DNA of 64,000 nucleotides from Vitrella brassicaformis (lineage: Eukaryota; Sar; Vitrellaceae). The notes under the pieces are model-generated. The model did not search any database and was not told where the DNA came from. It was given only the letters and a program-made list of their open reading frames with translations. Below are positions 47,272 through 58,479 of this stretch, in pieces; the stretch's first letter is position 1; each line of letters begins with the position of its first letter. The DNA lies in the NCBI GenBank assembly GCA_001179505.1, contig CDMY01000267.1, positions 67,997 through 131,996 on the forward strand. The letters run 5' to 3'. A program made the translations under genes and the position numbers.

Positions 47272-50200
47272 CTAGGGAAAGTGCTTCCTCTCGTTGCGGA
47301 GCGACCTGATTGGGCAACCAACCAGAGACAAGGAAGAAGACGATCTTGTCTCGCCTGCACCCCTGTGCTCCTCCCCCCCTCCCTCCCTCCCTCCCCCCTT
47401 CAGTTGCCTACCTGTCTCTCCGCTGTCTGACTTCGAGTGCGAGTTTCCACCTCTGGGCCTGGTCCTCGTCGCCATGAGCCAGGTAGATCAGATCCTCACG
47501 GTATCTGCACACACACACACACACACGGACACACGGACACAGAGTCCATGCTGGCAGGGCACACTGCTGTCTGTCTGTCTGTCTGTCCATGTGTGTAGCC
47601 ATTACCTGCAGTCGGACGGCAGGACGTCCGTCCCCCCGACGGGCGTCAGAGTGGCCGGCTCAAAGTCATACAAACTCCAATAGCTGCACACGCACACATG
47701 AGCACCCACACACGATGCATGCGCTGTGCTGTGTGTCTCTCCCCATCCCCATACGACTCACACCACAGCGCACCCCGCCCACCCACCTTTTGCCGTCGAA
47801 GTGCAGCCCCTCCAGCCAGGAGCCCGTCACGCTCACCACACTCTTGCCATCCTTCTTGATGCTGCCACGCAGCGTGTCCACAGGCGTCCTCGGCAGCCCA
47901 AACAGCGGCCGACCGTCAGGCGCCAGCACCAGAGTGCAGGTGAGCCCGTTAGCCCGGTCCTCAAACCGCAGTCGGTCGACCCACTCGAAGGTGCGCGCCC
48001 CCCATATGAGCCCGCTGAGCTTGGCTGCCGGCATGGTGTACTCGACGCGCCCGCCGTCATGGAACTCGACGACGAGCGGCCCCTCCTGTCTGCCGACCGC
48101 GGCGTTGCCCTTGAGCTGGCCCTTAAACTCGTAGAAGCCCCAGAAGCGGAAGAGCCCGTCTGGCCCGTCGGCTTGGAAGTGAGAGATCGGTGGGTGGTGT
48201 GAGGTGTGCTCCATGAAGAGGTGCGAGCCGTCGCACCAGGCGGCCTGGAAAGTCTCGCCGAGGATGGGGTTGAAGGGCTTCAGTTGGCTGCACGCTGCAG
48301 CCATAACACAGGGGGAAGGAGAGAGGCAAATATGTGTGGTGGGTAGGTGGGCGCTCTCTCCCTCCCTCTCTCTCCCTCTCTCTCTTCCTCTGTGTCTCTT
48401 CCCTCACCTCTGTGCAGCCCCGCGACGCAAAAACTGATGACGTATTTGAGTCGTTCCAGCGCCTGATTGGGCCCTGGCGGCACCATGGCAGCCTTGCGCA
48501 GAAAGGTGGGCCCGAAGCTCCACTGGTCGCTTATCCGCTCCAGCCCCGACCGTGGCTCGAAGACCCTGACGGGCAGTGAGATGCTGACGATGTTCTTGCC
48601 CTCGAGCAGGGCCTGGCCGGCCGACTTGATGAGGTCCAGGATGACGCCCTTCTGCTTCTCCATCTGGGAGGCGTCGATGCACCTGAGCCCACCCTCGGGC
48701 AGACGCACCAGGCCGTGCAGCGGCCACTCGCGGCGAGATGGACTACTGATGTGACATGAAGGGACGGAAGAATGTGAGATGAAATGCAGGCAGCGGCCGT
48801 CGTGTGCTGTTTGCTCACCTGTCGTTGCGTGGGTGCAGGTTGCTGCGTCTTGCTGACCCGCGCGTGCCCCCCGATGCAGAGGAGGCCTCCCCGCTGCGAC
48901 TCCCACTGCCGTTGCCGCTGGCACTTGCGGCGGTGAGTGGCGAGGGGCACAGCCCGTCAGTCGACGTGGTGGTCGCACCCGCATGAGCACTGCCGCTCCT
49001 GCTGCACACAGCCGCCGTGCCCTCCTCCCACACCTCACCGACTCTCTGCATACGCAGACAGATCAATGAAGGAAACGCGCAGCACAGAGATGGCGTGATC
49101 CCTCTCTCTCTGCTGTGCGTCAGTCAGCCACTCACCTGTTGCTTGCCGATCGTGCCGTTGATGGCGTTGTGATCGTGTTCGTGCTGCGGGGGAATGCCCG
49201 GGGCCACCAGAGTCAGATACCTAAGCTGTCCGATCGCCCGTGCCCTGGTCAGCAGACAGGCCTCCTCCCCCCAGTCGGGCACCCACCCACCGAAGGACAC
49301 GCTGCCTACATACGTCAAGCGGCACGCACTCGCACCCCCACCGCCCCCNNNNNNNNNNNNNNNNNNNNNNNNNNNNNNNNNNNNNNNNNNNNNNNNNNNN
49401 NNNNNNNNNNNNNNNNNNNNNNNNNNNNNNNNNNNNNNNNNNNNNNNNNNNNNNNNNNNNNNNNNNNNNNNNNNNNNNNNNNNNNNNNNNNNNNNNNNNN
49501 NNNNNNNNNNNNNNNNNNNNNNNNNNNNNNNNNNNNNNNNNNNNNNNNNNNNNNNNNNNNNNNNNNNNNNNNNNNNNNNNNNNNNNNNNNNNNNNNNNNN
49601 NNNNNNNNNNNNNNNNNNNNNNNNNNNNNNNNNNNNNNNNNNNNNNNNCCTCCCCCTCCCCCTCCAGTGACAGGCCGTGCCGCCCACAGCTCATAACCCT
49701 CCGCCTTGATGGCCTTGGCGGCCTCCAGCGGAGCGATCGGCACATCGTCGGACGCCCCCACCAGAGTCGACTCGCCCGACAGGCCAGCAGTGTTGCCCCG
49801 TGCAGGCCAGCCGCCCACCCATTCTGCCACCGATGGCTGGCCGCCGCCATTGCCCCTCCCGAGCCAGTCGAGCCACGCTGTGCGCCTCTGTGGTTGCGGC
49901 GGCATGGAGGGGGCGGCAACCTGCCCGTGACGAGTGTTCCTCCGGCTGCGTGCTCGTGCCGCCTGTGCAGCGACCGTCGCGTTGAGTAGGCGTCTCTCCG
50001 CGTCGTCGCTCGTCTGCAATAGGATGAAGTAGGATCCGTCAGCCAAAGACCACCAGTACCTTCGCCGACACAGCCGACGCAGCCCCAGGCCGACGTGATT
50101 GCCGCCAGGGAGTGCCGCCGAGGACAGCACGGGCCGGAAGGTCTCGTATATGACATCGTTGTGCGCGTCGATGGTCTCGATGCGCTCGCTCTGCAGGTGC

Positions 50201-53200
50201 CCCGGGAGCCACTCACGTGTCCGCTGCAGGTCCATCAGCAGGCTGAAGACATCTAGAGGGGGCGAGAAGACCATGCAGGTGGCCTGCACCAGACGCGCAT
50301 CGGGAGGCAGCCGGGCAGCCCCTGCGCGTGGGCTGGACGACTCCCATCGCTCGGCGTAGCTGTACTGGCGCGGCCCTGGGTGCCGGTAGCGGATGAACAG
50401 AGTCAGACAGAACACGCTGAGCAGGACGGCCAATGCGCCGTGCCACGATGGGCTGGTCACCATGCTCTCGAAAACCCAGGCGAGAAAGCCGTCCGGTGCG
50501 CACAGGCTCGACAGAAAGGGGAGGATCAGCACCACCAGACACAGCCAGCCCAGCAGCCGCACGCAAGGCCCCCCGGCCATGCCTCTGCCATGACGCCGCG
50601 CCCCCCCGAAGACCCTCCACGTGTGGAGATCTGCGACCGACAGCCTCAGCCCCTGGTCGGCCTCGACGAGCGTCCCCTTGGCGTCCATTCTCTTGGCAGC
50701 CTTGCAGACCTCGTGCAGCGCCTCCTCGATGCCGTCAGACAGCTGGCCCACACTGGCGTTGGCACTCTTGCGCCACCACCATGGGTCACGATCACGGCTG
50801 TGGGTGGGTGGTGGCTGGCTCGGCAGAGGGAACCAGGGGGGGGATGCTGGCGCTGACATGTCCGACGAGGGGGAAAGGTCGTTCATCATGCCCTCATCGG
50901 AGGCCAGGGGGACCACCGGCAGCCGAGAAGGCACTGCTGCTGCTGCTGCTGCGGGTGGTGGTGGTGGTGCTGCTGCTGCTGCCGGTGGCGGTGGTCCTGG
51001 TATGGCCGCTGCGGTGTCCGGCATGTGTGGAGTGCCCTCCAGCCCCGGCCTGGCCCAGCTGGCGGGCAGGGCCAAGGACAGCGGCCCGCTGCTGCCGCTG
51101 CCGCTGCTGCTGATGATGTTGGCGGCTGAGGCCCACCTGTCCTGCCTGGGGGGGCCCGCTGTGGCCGTGGCAGACGCACCCGCGTGTGAGAGGGGGGCGG
51201 CTCTGTGTGTCTGTGTCTTGTGCTGCTCATTAGGAGGTCTGCGTAGTGACGTTGGGCTGGATGGAAATGGTGATGGGGAGGGGACCTGTGTGGGCGGCGC
51301 CGTGACGGCTGAAGGGGCGTAGGCGGGGAGGGAGGAGGCCGCCGTGGCCGCCCGCTGCATCCAACCCATCCACTGCTTGGTCGCCTCCACTGTCGACGCA
51401 CTGCAGTCAGTGAGAGGGGTGACAAGGGAGGGAAGGAACCACACAATACAATCAATCCAATGTGTCCGTCCTCTGTCCTTCACAGAGGGCGACATGCATA
51501 CGCTACGCACCTGAAGTGGAGGGTGCGCTTCCAGCCGGCCGATGACGTGACTGTCACGGCGAAGGCATGTGCCCTGCCGCTGACCTCCCCCGCCCATGTG
51601 ACCTCGGCCCCCCTGAGAGGCACCCGCCCCCTGGGGACACTGTCCCTGGCGTCGCCGTAGTAGAACATGGCCGCGCCCCCCACACGCACCGTCACGTACC
51701 GACGGTGCCACGAGTAGCTTATCGGACCCTCACCTGCAAAGTCACACACACACATACACCCATACACACACAGAGGGCGCAATTGCAAGACGGAGAGGCC
51801 AGCACCCTGTCTCTCTCTCTCTCTGTCACCGAGTTTGAAGAGGTATCCGCATTTCGGTCGTCTGGTGGTGGCTGTGAGGGGTGGTGCGGCCCCTGCACCA
51901 CCTGGCAGGGCGCGATGGGATGACGGTGTGTGTAGGGCGGTGGCCGGGTGGAGCGGCGGCTTGGGGGTCCCCACACGCGACGATGACCGGCGGAGACTCA
52001 GGCGAGATGACGAACGCCGATACTAACAGACACAGGCAGATAGACACTGGGGTGTGGGAGCGTCTGTTCTCTGTTGTTCTGCCCTGTCCGGTGGTGGCTG
52101 ACTTGACCTCTTCTAGTCGAAGAGACGGTGACCTGCCCAGCCGCCCACCTGCACCCATACACGCACAACACACACACCACTGTCGGCTTCCCTGTCTGTC
52201 TGTCTGTCTGTCTGTCCATCGGTGTCGTCTCAGCGTACGGTCTGTTCCGGTGGGTGATGCAGCTGCCTTGGGTGAGCGTCGCCTCCTGGATGATGGCGAG
52301 CCCATCCCAAGGCCACCCTCGATGCCCACGACCTCCACCTCGCCGTCCTCGTCCTCTTGTGGCTCGGGGGTGGTCGGGTTGGCCTCCACGTTGTCGGAGT
52401 CCTCGTCAGAGGTGCGCTCCTTGGCCCACGCCTGCACCCAGCACACCACACACAAGAGAGCAGGGCAGTGAGGCCCCTCTCTCTCTCTCTGTGTGTGTGT
52501 GTGCAGAGTACCCTGTCGAGCTTGGCTTTGACTTGCGCCTCGAGGGCTCGGATGTCCTCCAGCCGCATGCCGTGCCACTCATCCTGAACACACACGACAG
52601 GCAGGTGTGTGCAGTCAGCCATCGATATACACAGACGGACTGTACTAGAGGTGGTCTGTCAGCCTTTCTCTCTCTCTCACCATCCAGCAGATGGCCTTCC
52701 GGTGGTACTTGAGCAGCGCGTTGCGCAGCAGCTTCTGCGTCAAATCCTCGATCTGACAAACAGACAGACAGACATAGACGCATGAGTTGTCTTGTTTTGG
52801 TTGAGCATTATCGTTGGTTGGGTGGGTGTGCGGGCGGTTGGCTTGCGTGCCTTGTTCTGGAACCCCAGGAGTGGGAAGTCGACGGCGATGACCTTGTAGC
52901 AGGTCATGACGGGGTCTGCCCGCGACATCCACTCCTTCGACATGGGCGAAAAACCTATACACACATGACAATGACACGCACACACGACACGGACGTCAGT
53001 GCGTGTGTGCGTTGGCGCGTATTGTGACCGATATCCCTCACTCACTGACTGACTCACCGGCCTTTTGTGATGAGAAGAGGGCGGGGTCTTCGTCTTCCCG
53101 GTACTCATCCGGCGGGATGGGATCGTTGACGATGTCTATCACATCAACCTGGGTGGGTGCAGACAGACAGACAGCCATATGGATGGATGGATGGATGACA

Positions 53201-53304
53201 TCTGTCCTGTCGTGGTGTCTTGTGTCTACTCGGGCGCACCTGTCTGACTCTGAGAGTCTTCTCCGGCAGGTCTAGAGGCTGAACACACCGCAGCCATAAC
53301 CACA

Positions 53305-53339
<35 letters not shown>

Positions 53340-54231
53340 GGTGACGATCGAAACACTCCGGTGCTGCTTGTGGAGGTGGTGCTGGTCCTGGGAGGCGACC
53401 AGGTAACGCCCGTCACGTACGTTGTCGTGTGTGCACACTCCCGGGTGGTGCATGCTCTCCACAACCAGAGTCAGCCGAGGAAACAGCGGACACTGACACA
53501 CACACACACACAAGTGTCGATCCACAGCCATAGATCTGTGGGTGAGGGCTGCCTGTCTGTCTGTCTGTCTGTCTGCCTACCGAGTATTCCGTCTTGCACA
53601 TTGGGAAAGCGTTCCATGCCTTCTCCTCGAACACCTGCACGACATCGCATACAGCATCAGGCAGGCGGGCAGGACACACATGAGGAGACCAAACACACAA
53701 GACGGGACGGGTTCGTGTCGACTCAGCGCCCACCAGCCACTTTGGGTTCGCCAAAGACAGCACCCACTTGGGCAAATGACTGCAACCATTCACACACACA
53801 CAACAGACAGACAGACAGACAGACAGAGAGGGGGGGGAGGGGCAAAAACAATACAACACAACACAATTTGCAGGCGGGCAGGCAGGCAGGCTGACTGACT
53901 GACTGAGTGAGTAGCTCATCTAACAAGAGCTGGCCTGGTCACGTGACCGTGCGCACCTCACCCTGCGATGGAGATGCGTTTGTGCGTGAATTGTCCGTCC
54001 CATGTGCCGTCTTTGAAGGGCTCGTTGGTGACAATCTCCACACCGTCGCCGCCAGCCGTGTCCTCCAAACTCGACTTGGCCACCATGTACAGCTGCGCTA
54101 TCTGGTACTGCTGCAACCACAACCACACACACACACGTCAGCCGAAATGACCGACACGAGAGAGCAGAGGCCATTTGCTCGCTCACCTCGAGTGACAGAG
54201 GCATCACCAGGCGGTATTCAACGGTCTTCAT
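47272..54231 (-). CDS. Giant lipid-transfer protein: PITP + PH + START + oxysterol-binding (ORD) domains
   Basis: About 21 exons join in phase to roughly 1,640 aa. (a) PITP domain, exons 54187-54231 to 52512-52583: VEYRLVMPLSL, YQIAQLYMVAKSS, NEPFKDGTWDGQFTHK, FEEKAWNAFPMCKTEY, FPLLGFQNK, CWMDEWHGMRLEDIRALE. (b) Acidic/Ser-rich linker exons 52239-52431, 52108-52148, 51830-52022. (c) PH domain starting CGYLFKLG, continued in 51511-51733 (SYSWHRRYVTVRV). (d) A long exon from 51400 with two hydrophobic segments (LLGWLCLVVLILPFLSSL; HGALAVLLSVFCLTLFI). (e) START domain: VFSPPLDVFSLLMDLQ, RREW-type LQRTREWLPGH, then across the gap ACRLTYVGSVSFGGWVP. (f) ORD, 48819-49045 to 47272-47305: EHTSHHPPISHF signature, NPILGETFQ. 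No stop or start separates PITP from PH. Likely moves phosphatidylinositol and sterol/PI4P between membranes at a contact site. Intron at about 52753-52850 has a GC donor. Confidence 0.85.
49349..49648. other. Assembly gap (300 N) inside the START-domain exon
   Basis: Exactly 300 N bases interrupt the coding sequence. Gly-rich GGGGG codons flank both sides, so a GC-rich repeat probably blocked assembly. The real gap length is unknown; the frames on the two sides cannot be tied together. Confidence 0.95.
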
Positions 54232-55752
54232 GGCCCCAGGCCCTGGCGCCTGTCAGCGATGCTCCTGGTGCACAGAGTGTTTATTCTCCTGCAGGCCTTT
54301 GAGTCGCGGGAAAAAGTGGCACCTCACGCTCCACACACAAAGGCTGCCAGTGCATTTTGGCCAAAGGGGAGAAAAAGAGAACACATTCCGAAGCTGAGCT
54401 CGCAGTCGGAGAATCGTCGGCTCGCAGCTGAGGCAAAGAGGGCGCCACCGGCTCCTCTCTGACCACGCTCGCAATCACGCCGTACTTTGATTCATCGGCA
54501 GCCCTTGCAGTGTTTGTGTGATTCCGACTGCCCACAGAGCTTTGTGAAAGGAATGAATGCACCTGCCAGTGGACGCTTTGCAAACAAAGCTCTGACGTAC
54601 CGCTGACTCGTTAACTGCTTCCCTGTTGTTGTTCTGTGCGCTGCTGTCTTGCCCCGGACAGACAGACAGACAGCCTTAAACCATCAAGTTCCTCACTGAC
54701 GGCTGCCTGCCTGCCTGTCTGCCACAGTGTCAAGTTGGATATATTGCGGGACAGACAGACAGGATCGAGGCGTCTCTGTACAAAATATGATGCATGACAC
54801 AGCCATGGGCGCGGCGCAGCTGGTTGACTGACTGACTGACGCAAAAATAGATAGATACAGACAGCCCCTCCCCTCCGATCCACCCACACTCCACACAAAT
54901 GTATGTCACTCACCCACAAACACTGCCATCCAGCCATGGCCATCCATGTCTTGCGAGTCTGTCAGTGCTGGCCGCCTCAGCCATCAGCCGCAGTCAGCAA
55001 TGTCACTCACTCCCCCATTTCACGACAGCAACCCGACACGCACACGGCCGCCAAGCAGGCACAGGCGGCTCGGCTCCCCTGTGAAGCATTGATCCATCCA
55101 TCCATCCATTCCCTCGTGCCTTCACATGTGCACCCATGGACTGGACGCACCCACATGCACTCCACCCAGCAACACAACACTAGCTGTCCCGCCCTCTCCC
55201 CCCACCAGCTGACTCACGCAGGCCTGCAGCCCCGACGTACACACACACACACACACATGCATACATCAGACCGGGAAAACAGACACGCCGGCAGTCAGGC
55301 AGCCAGTCAGGCGGGCGGCAAACAACCAGAGGGGTTCGTGCAGCTATGTAGGCTAGGCTAGGCTATGTGTGCAACTCACACAGTCAGTCGTAGGTTCGTT
55401 CCCCAGTAGAAGCTAGCAAGCCAGCCAGGCAGCCAGCCACTGACTCACTGACTCACTGACACGGACCGACCGAGCACCCACCCGCCCCCCTCTCCCCACT
55501 CAGTCATTCCTTCAGTCAGTGAGTGAAACCCACCGCAGTCAATTCGCCAGCTACTATAGATGGATGGACAAACAATTGAGAATTAGACATACATACGGCA
55601 GTAAGTATACTGATACAACAAGCAAGTAATTCCCCTCCACCTGCCCCCCCCTCCCCCGCCCTGCTGCATGAACCCACTCATGGACTCACTGCTGCTGTCC
55701 TGTGCTGTGCTGTGCGAGCCATCCATCGCTCGATGAATGGATGGATAGGCAA
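54232..55752. other. Upstream region of the PITP-ORP gene and 3' flank of the disordered-protein gene
   Basis: In this 1.5 kb between two minus-strand genes I see two GCTCGCA heptamers (54398-54404, 54420-54426), likely promoter elements of the PITP-ORP gene. The rest is CAGC/GACT/CTGA short repeats (for example 55438-55465) with no ORF I can support. It is where strict strand alternation fails, so a small plus-strand or RNA gene here is possible but not seen. Confidence 0.5.
54398..54426. promoter_or_regulatory. Two GCTCGCA heptamers upstream of the PITP-ORP gene
   Basis: Copies lie at 54398-54404 and 54420-54426, about 170-195 bp upstream of the ATG at 54231. This is the same heptamer as in several divergent promoters of the window. 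Confidence 0.45.
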
Positions 55753-57526
55753 TCACAGTATTCTCTGCAGAGTGCGTCGGTTGACCCGTGCACTCTGTGG
55801 TGCGGGGGGCGGCTGGAGGGGCTCAGCCAAGGTGGACCTGGACTCGGGAGCCTCGGATGACTGCTGCTGCTGCTGCTGCTGATGATGGCTTTGGGGCTGG
55901 GACGGCACTGCAGCTGCTATCGCCGCCGTCAGCGTACTCTCGGGAGACGACACCTGCATCGATGAGTGATGCAGACAGACAGACAGACAGAGGGGCTAAT
56001 CAATGGGCGACATCTTACTCCTCTCCTCTCCCCTCCCCGCCACCCCGTGTGCCGTGTTGTGCTTACGCTTCCTTGTGGCTGGCTTGTGGTGGTGGTGGTG
56101 ATGATTCTGTCCAGGTTGCCCTCGCTGCTCTGGGTGGACATGCGCGCGTCGCTCAGGCCGTCGGCCACCCCTCCTTTCTCCGACAGCAGCGCACCGCCAC
56201 CACTCTGGTGGTGGTCAGTCGTCCGCTTGGTGGGCGGCACGGAGGGCGTCTTGATGGCCTCGATGTCCGCCGTGAATGAGTGTTTCTCGTCCTCCACGCC
56301 ATACCTCGCCGCGAAGGCCTGGGCGCGCAGAAGCTCCATGGCGTCGCGCTTCTTGACGGCCTTGAGGTTGGCCGCTCGGCGGGGGTGCAGGGGAGTCGCC
56401 AACGTGCTGAGGGAACCATCCATGGATGGATGGATGGATGATCACAGTAAGGTGTGTGGGTGTTTTGCAAACTCCCTCTCTCTGTCTGTCTGTCTTACTC
56501 GAGTCGGTTCTTTGATGCATGTGCCCCGGGCGCGCCCGTGCCACCGGTGTCTGACACACACACGGGACATTTGGACGGACACGTGACCCTTTTTTTCTGA
56601 AAGGACATCCTCACTCACTCACCCTTGGGCACCTCAAACCGACGACCTGCATGCGTCACAGACAGTGAATGAATGAACGAACGAACGCACACAACACATA
56701 CTCACGGCGAGCAGACTGATCATTGCCTGGCGTGCTGGCTGTGCGAGTTGTGTTGCCTCACCCACCTAGCTGTCTGGGTGTTGTGGGAGTGCCCATGGCA
56801 TCGCCCGTTCTGCTGCCGTTGCTGCTCTTCTGGCTCCCCAGAGGGCTCGGCAGGTCCTTCGGGCCGAGCAGCAGACCGTTCACACCGATCTTGACGTCAG
56901 ACGCCAGAAACTCCTAGTTGTTCGCACACATAACACAGAGGCCATAAGCACGGAAGACCTCTCTGCCATGGTGGGGGCACGCAGGCAGACAGACTGCCGA
57001 GAAAGTGACCGCCATCATTCGGGCTCTTCTGACGATGTCCGTGGCTCTGGAGGGCTTGCTGTCGCCATCGGCGGATGAGCTGCCGACGCTCTCGCAGCTG
57101 CCCGACGAGTCGAACGGTGCCGCGAAGCGGCTGGAGGCGGTGACGTGCACCATGGGCGACTCGGTCGTCATGTGCCGGTTGGGTGTCGGGAACGCCGAAC
57201 TGTTCGCCTGGCTTGGCGCTGCACACACACACACAGACACACAGACACACACACGAGCAGCGGGCTCGCTATTGTCCGTCCGTCTCATGTGTTGTGTGTG
57301 AGGTGCGTTTGGTGACTGACTGAGTGAGTGGAGTGGTACCTCGGGAACTGCAGGGCGTCTCGCCACTCTCCTCTGGTATGGGATCAAGAGCCTGATTGAG
57401 TCATTAGCACACACACCGTCCCAAACAGCAGAGGAAGCAACAGAGAGCGGCCTTGGTTTTCGCTTCTCTTCTCCTCACCCATGTGAGATTGCTTCTCTTT
57501 GCTGCTTCTGCTCCTGCCGCTGCCAT
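55753..57526 (-). CDS. Intrinsically disordered protein, 362 aa, unknown function
   Basis: Eight exons (57479-57526, 57340-57391, 56995-57218, 56766-56913, 56623-56646, 56499-56550, 56067-56406, 55753-55953) sum to 1089 nt in consistent phase. The composition is Ser/Pro/Thr/Gly-rich with a polyQ run near the end (HHQQQQQQQSS). The only helical-looking parts are AANLKAVKKRDAMELLRAQA and SARVNRRTLQRIL at the C-terminus. Exon 5 has only 24 nt. No domain recognised. The start at 57526 (MAAAGAEAAKRSNLTW) is chosen because it splices in phase and leaves a 171-bp divergent promoter to the plastid-protein gene. Confidence 0.6.
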
Positions 57527-57622
57527 GCCGGGCTCACAAAAACAAAACCGCAATCTGTACTCAGCGAAGCGTACAAACCGGCCTGCGAGGCTCGGGGCGC
57601 CAAACCACCAGCGAGTCAGAAG

Positions 57623-57658
57623 TGCGAGCTTCCTGGCGCCTGCGTTTTTGAGCTCGCA
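57623..57658. promoter_or_regulatory. Paired TGCGAGC and GCTCGCA in a 171-bp divergent promoter
   Basis: TGCGAGC at 57623-57629 and its reverse complement GCTCGCA at 57652-57658 lie between start codons 57526 (minus) and 57698 (plus), forming a spaced inverted repeat. A role is inferred. Confidence 0.5.
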
Positions 57659-57697
57659 CCCCGCGACAAGGCAGATCTCTCGTTTTGTGGCTTGAGA

Positions 57698-58427
57698 ATG
57701 AAGCTCCCAGGGCTGCTTGGCCTGATTGGGCCATTCATGGCACTCACCGACGCCTTCGTCGTGCCGAACCACAATCACGTCAGAACGGGGAGCACACACA
57801 ATGAGGGAGGGGATGCGCAATGACGCACTCGGTGACCTGCCTGTTGATGTGTGTGTGTGTTTGCCACTTGCAGGGCCTGCAGCGACCCACGATAAGGCGG
57901 CATGCCCCCTCAAGGACTCTGAGAATGCAGGATGAGGTAAAGAGGCTGGCAGGGCAGCCGGAGGGCGGTGTCAAGGTTTGTGTGTCTTGCCTGCAGGCCG
58001 TGGCTGAGCCGCCAGCGCCCCCACCATCTGCGGTCGCGCCGACCGCCCCGCCCGTCACATTCTCTTCACTAGAAGAGGTCAGTCAACATCTCAGCCACCT
58101 TATATCCCACTGTACGATTGTCTGTCTGTCTGGCGTTTGCGCAGCTTTTGACTTTGCTGAATGACGCGGGTCAGAAGTCGGGTACGATCAGCCAGCTGAC
58201 GGGGATGGAGAAGTTCTTTGTGATGTCTGGTGGGAAGAAGGAGGAGTACTTTGCGCGGGGCAACGTCAAGGCGTGTATCTTCTACAAGGTGGATGTAGAC
58301 GAGAGTGAGATCGGCTACCGGCCCGTGTTCTTTGTCATGGACGAGGGCATGGAGGGCGACATTGACGACCTCACACCCGCTGAACTCCAGCTCTACAACG
58401 AGTGAGTCAGCCACGGACGGAACACCG

Positions 58428-58479
<52 letters not shown>

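Noticed and set aside
57453-57695. Plus-strand 80-aa ORF beginning MVFASLL
   Set aside because: It overlaps exon 1 of the minus-strand gene and the divergent promoter, and its hydrophobic start is not followed by any splice-compatible exon.
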